A stretch of DNA of 64,000 nt from Crotophaga sulcirostris (taxonomy: Eukaryota > Chordata > Aves > Cuculiformes > Crotophagidae), in contig VYZB01000382.1 in NCBI GenBank assembly GCA_013397455.1, positions 726,785-790,784 on the forward strand, in the 5' to 3' direction. The notes under the pieces were generated by a model. The model ran no database searches and was not told the DNA's origin. It saw nothing but the letters and a program-made list of their open reading frames with translations. Positions 63,851 through 64,000 of this stretch are shown here, piece after piece (within the stretch, counting starts at the first letter, position 1; each line of letters starts with the position of its first letter). Position numbers and translations under genes: made by a program.

Positions 63851-64000
63851 AATTATAATAAAGGACTGAGAGTCCTTTATAAGGGGCTAGTGACATGATC
63901 CTATTACTAATATTGCAGGTGCAGAGTTAATTTTAAGCATGCTTCAGAAATGCTAGCCTAAAAGGAAAGCATAGTTCAAGTAGTTCTTGCTCTTTTCTCC

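Larger units (their letters stand above)
57116..64000. other. No recognised gene or transposon
   Basis: AT-rich DNA to the window end. A hydrophobic 130-codon plus frame at 58002-58394 has no recognised family, and T-rich composition explains its hydrophobicity. A single N lies at 62060 and a small tandem duplication near 63.83 kb. Confidence 0.5.

Noticed and set aside
1..64000. CRISPR arrays, tRNA or rRNA genes, bacterial operons
   Set aside because: No regularly spaced repeats with unique spacers, no recognisable RNA gene, and the sequence is clearly vertebrate nuclear DNA.

Overview
The window looks like a gene-poor, AT-rich stretch of a vertebrate nuclear genome, most likely a bird. The main evidence is repeat content. 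It carries several 5'-truncated CR1-type LINE fragments that end in the usual CR1 3' termini (ending in ...tctatgattcc or an attttgtg octamer repeat). It also has two solo retroviral LTRs, a decayed env-LTR remnant and simple microsatellites, with no recognisable SINE crowd. Nothing resembles a bacterial or viral genome, so operons, ribosome binding sites and CRISPR arrays do not apply. No complete protein-coding gene is recognised. Nearly all long open frames are chance frames, CR1 coding remnants, or frames held open by stop-free simple repeats.

Layout. 1-427: LTR-like sequence on the minus strand, cut by the window edge. 0.4-16.8 kb: mostly unique AT-rich DNA with small microsatellites, two perfect hairpins (7.96 and 8.32 kb), a short CR1 3' scrap (12.4 kb) and a splice-bounded candidate exon on the minus strand (4.0 kb). 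16.8-17.7 kb: a CR1 whose reverse transcriptase region is missing. 17.7-30.2 kb: about 12 kb with no recognised transposon. 30.2-30.7 kb: CR1. 35.0-35.2 kb: long GAAA-type polypurine tract. 38.75-39.33 kb: a 171-nt exon-like block on the minus strand beside a GGGAA tract containing a 213-base assembly gap. 42.8-47.3 kb: the busiest part, with three phase-compatible candidate exons on the plus strand, a 1-kb CR1, a CR1 scrap in opposite orientation and two solo LTRs in divergent orientation. 53.06-53.79 kb: minus-strand CR1 with a 330-base gap. 56.07-57.12 kb: retroviral env transmembrane-subunit remnant followed by a 3' LTR. 57.1-64.0 kb: no recognised element.

The firmest result is the pair of related solo LTRs at 45963-46324 (minus) and 46933-47296 (plus). 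Each has TG...CA ends, a poly(A) signal and its own perfect 6-bp target-site duplication, so they are independent insertions. The most interesting unresolved items are the exon-like blocks, on the plus strand at 42.8/44.9/45.5 kb and on the minus strand at 38.75, 21.3 and 4.0 kb. They rest on splice signals and open frames only, and chance matches are expected in 64 kb. I found no convincing new biological system.
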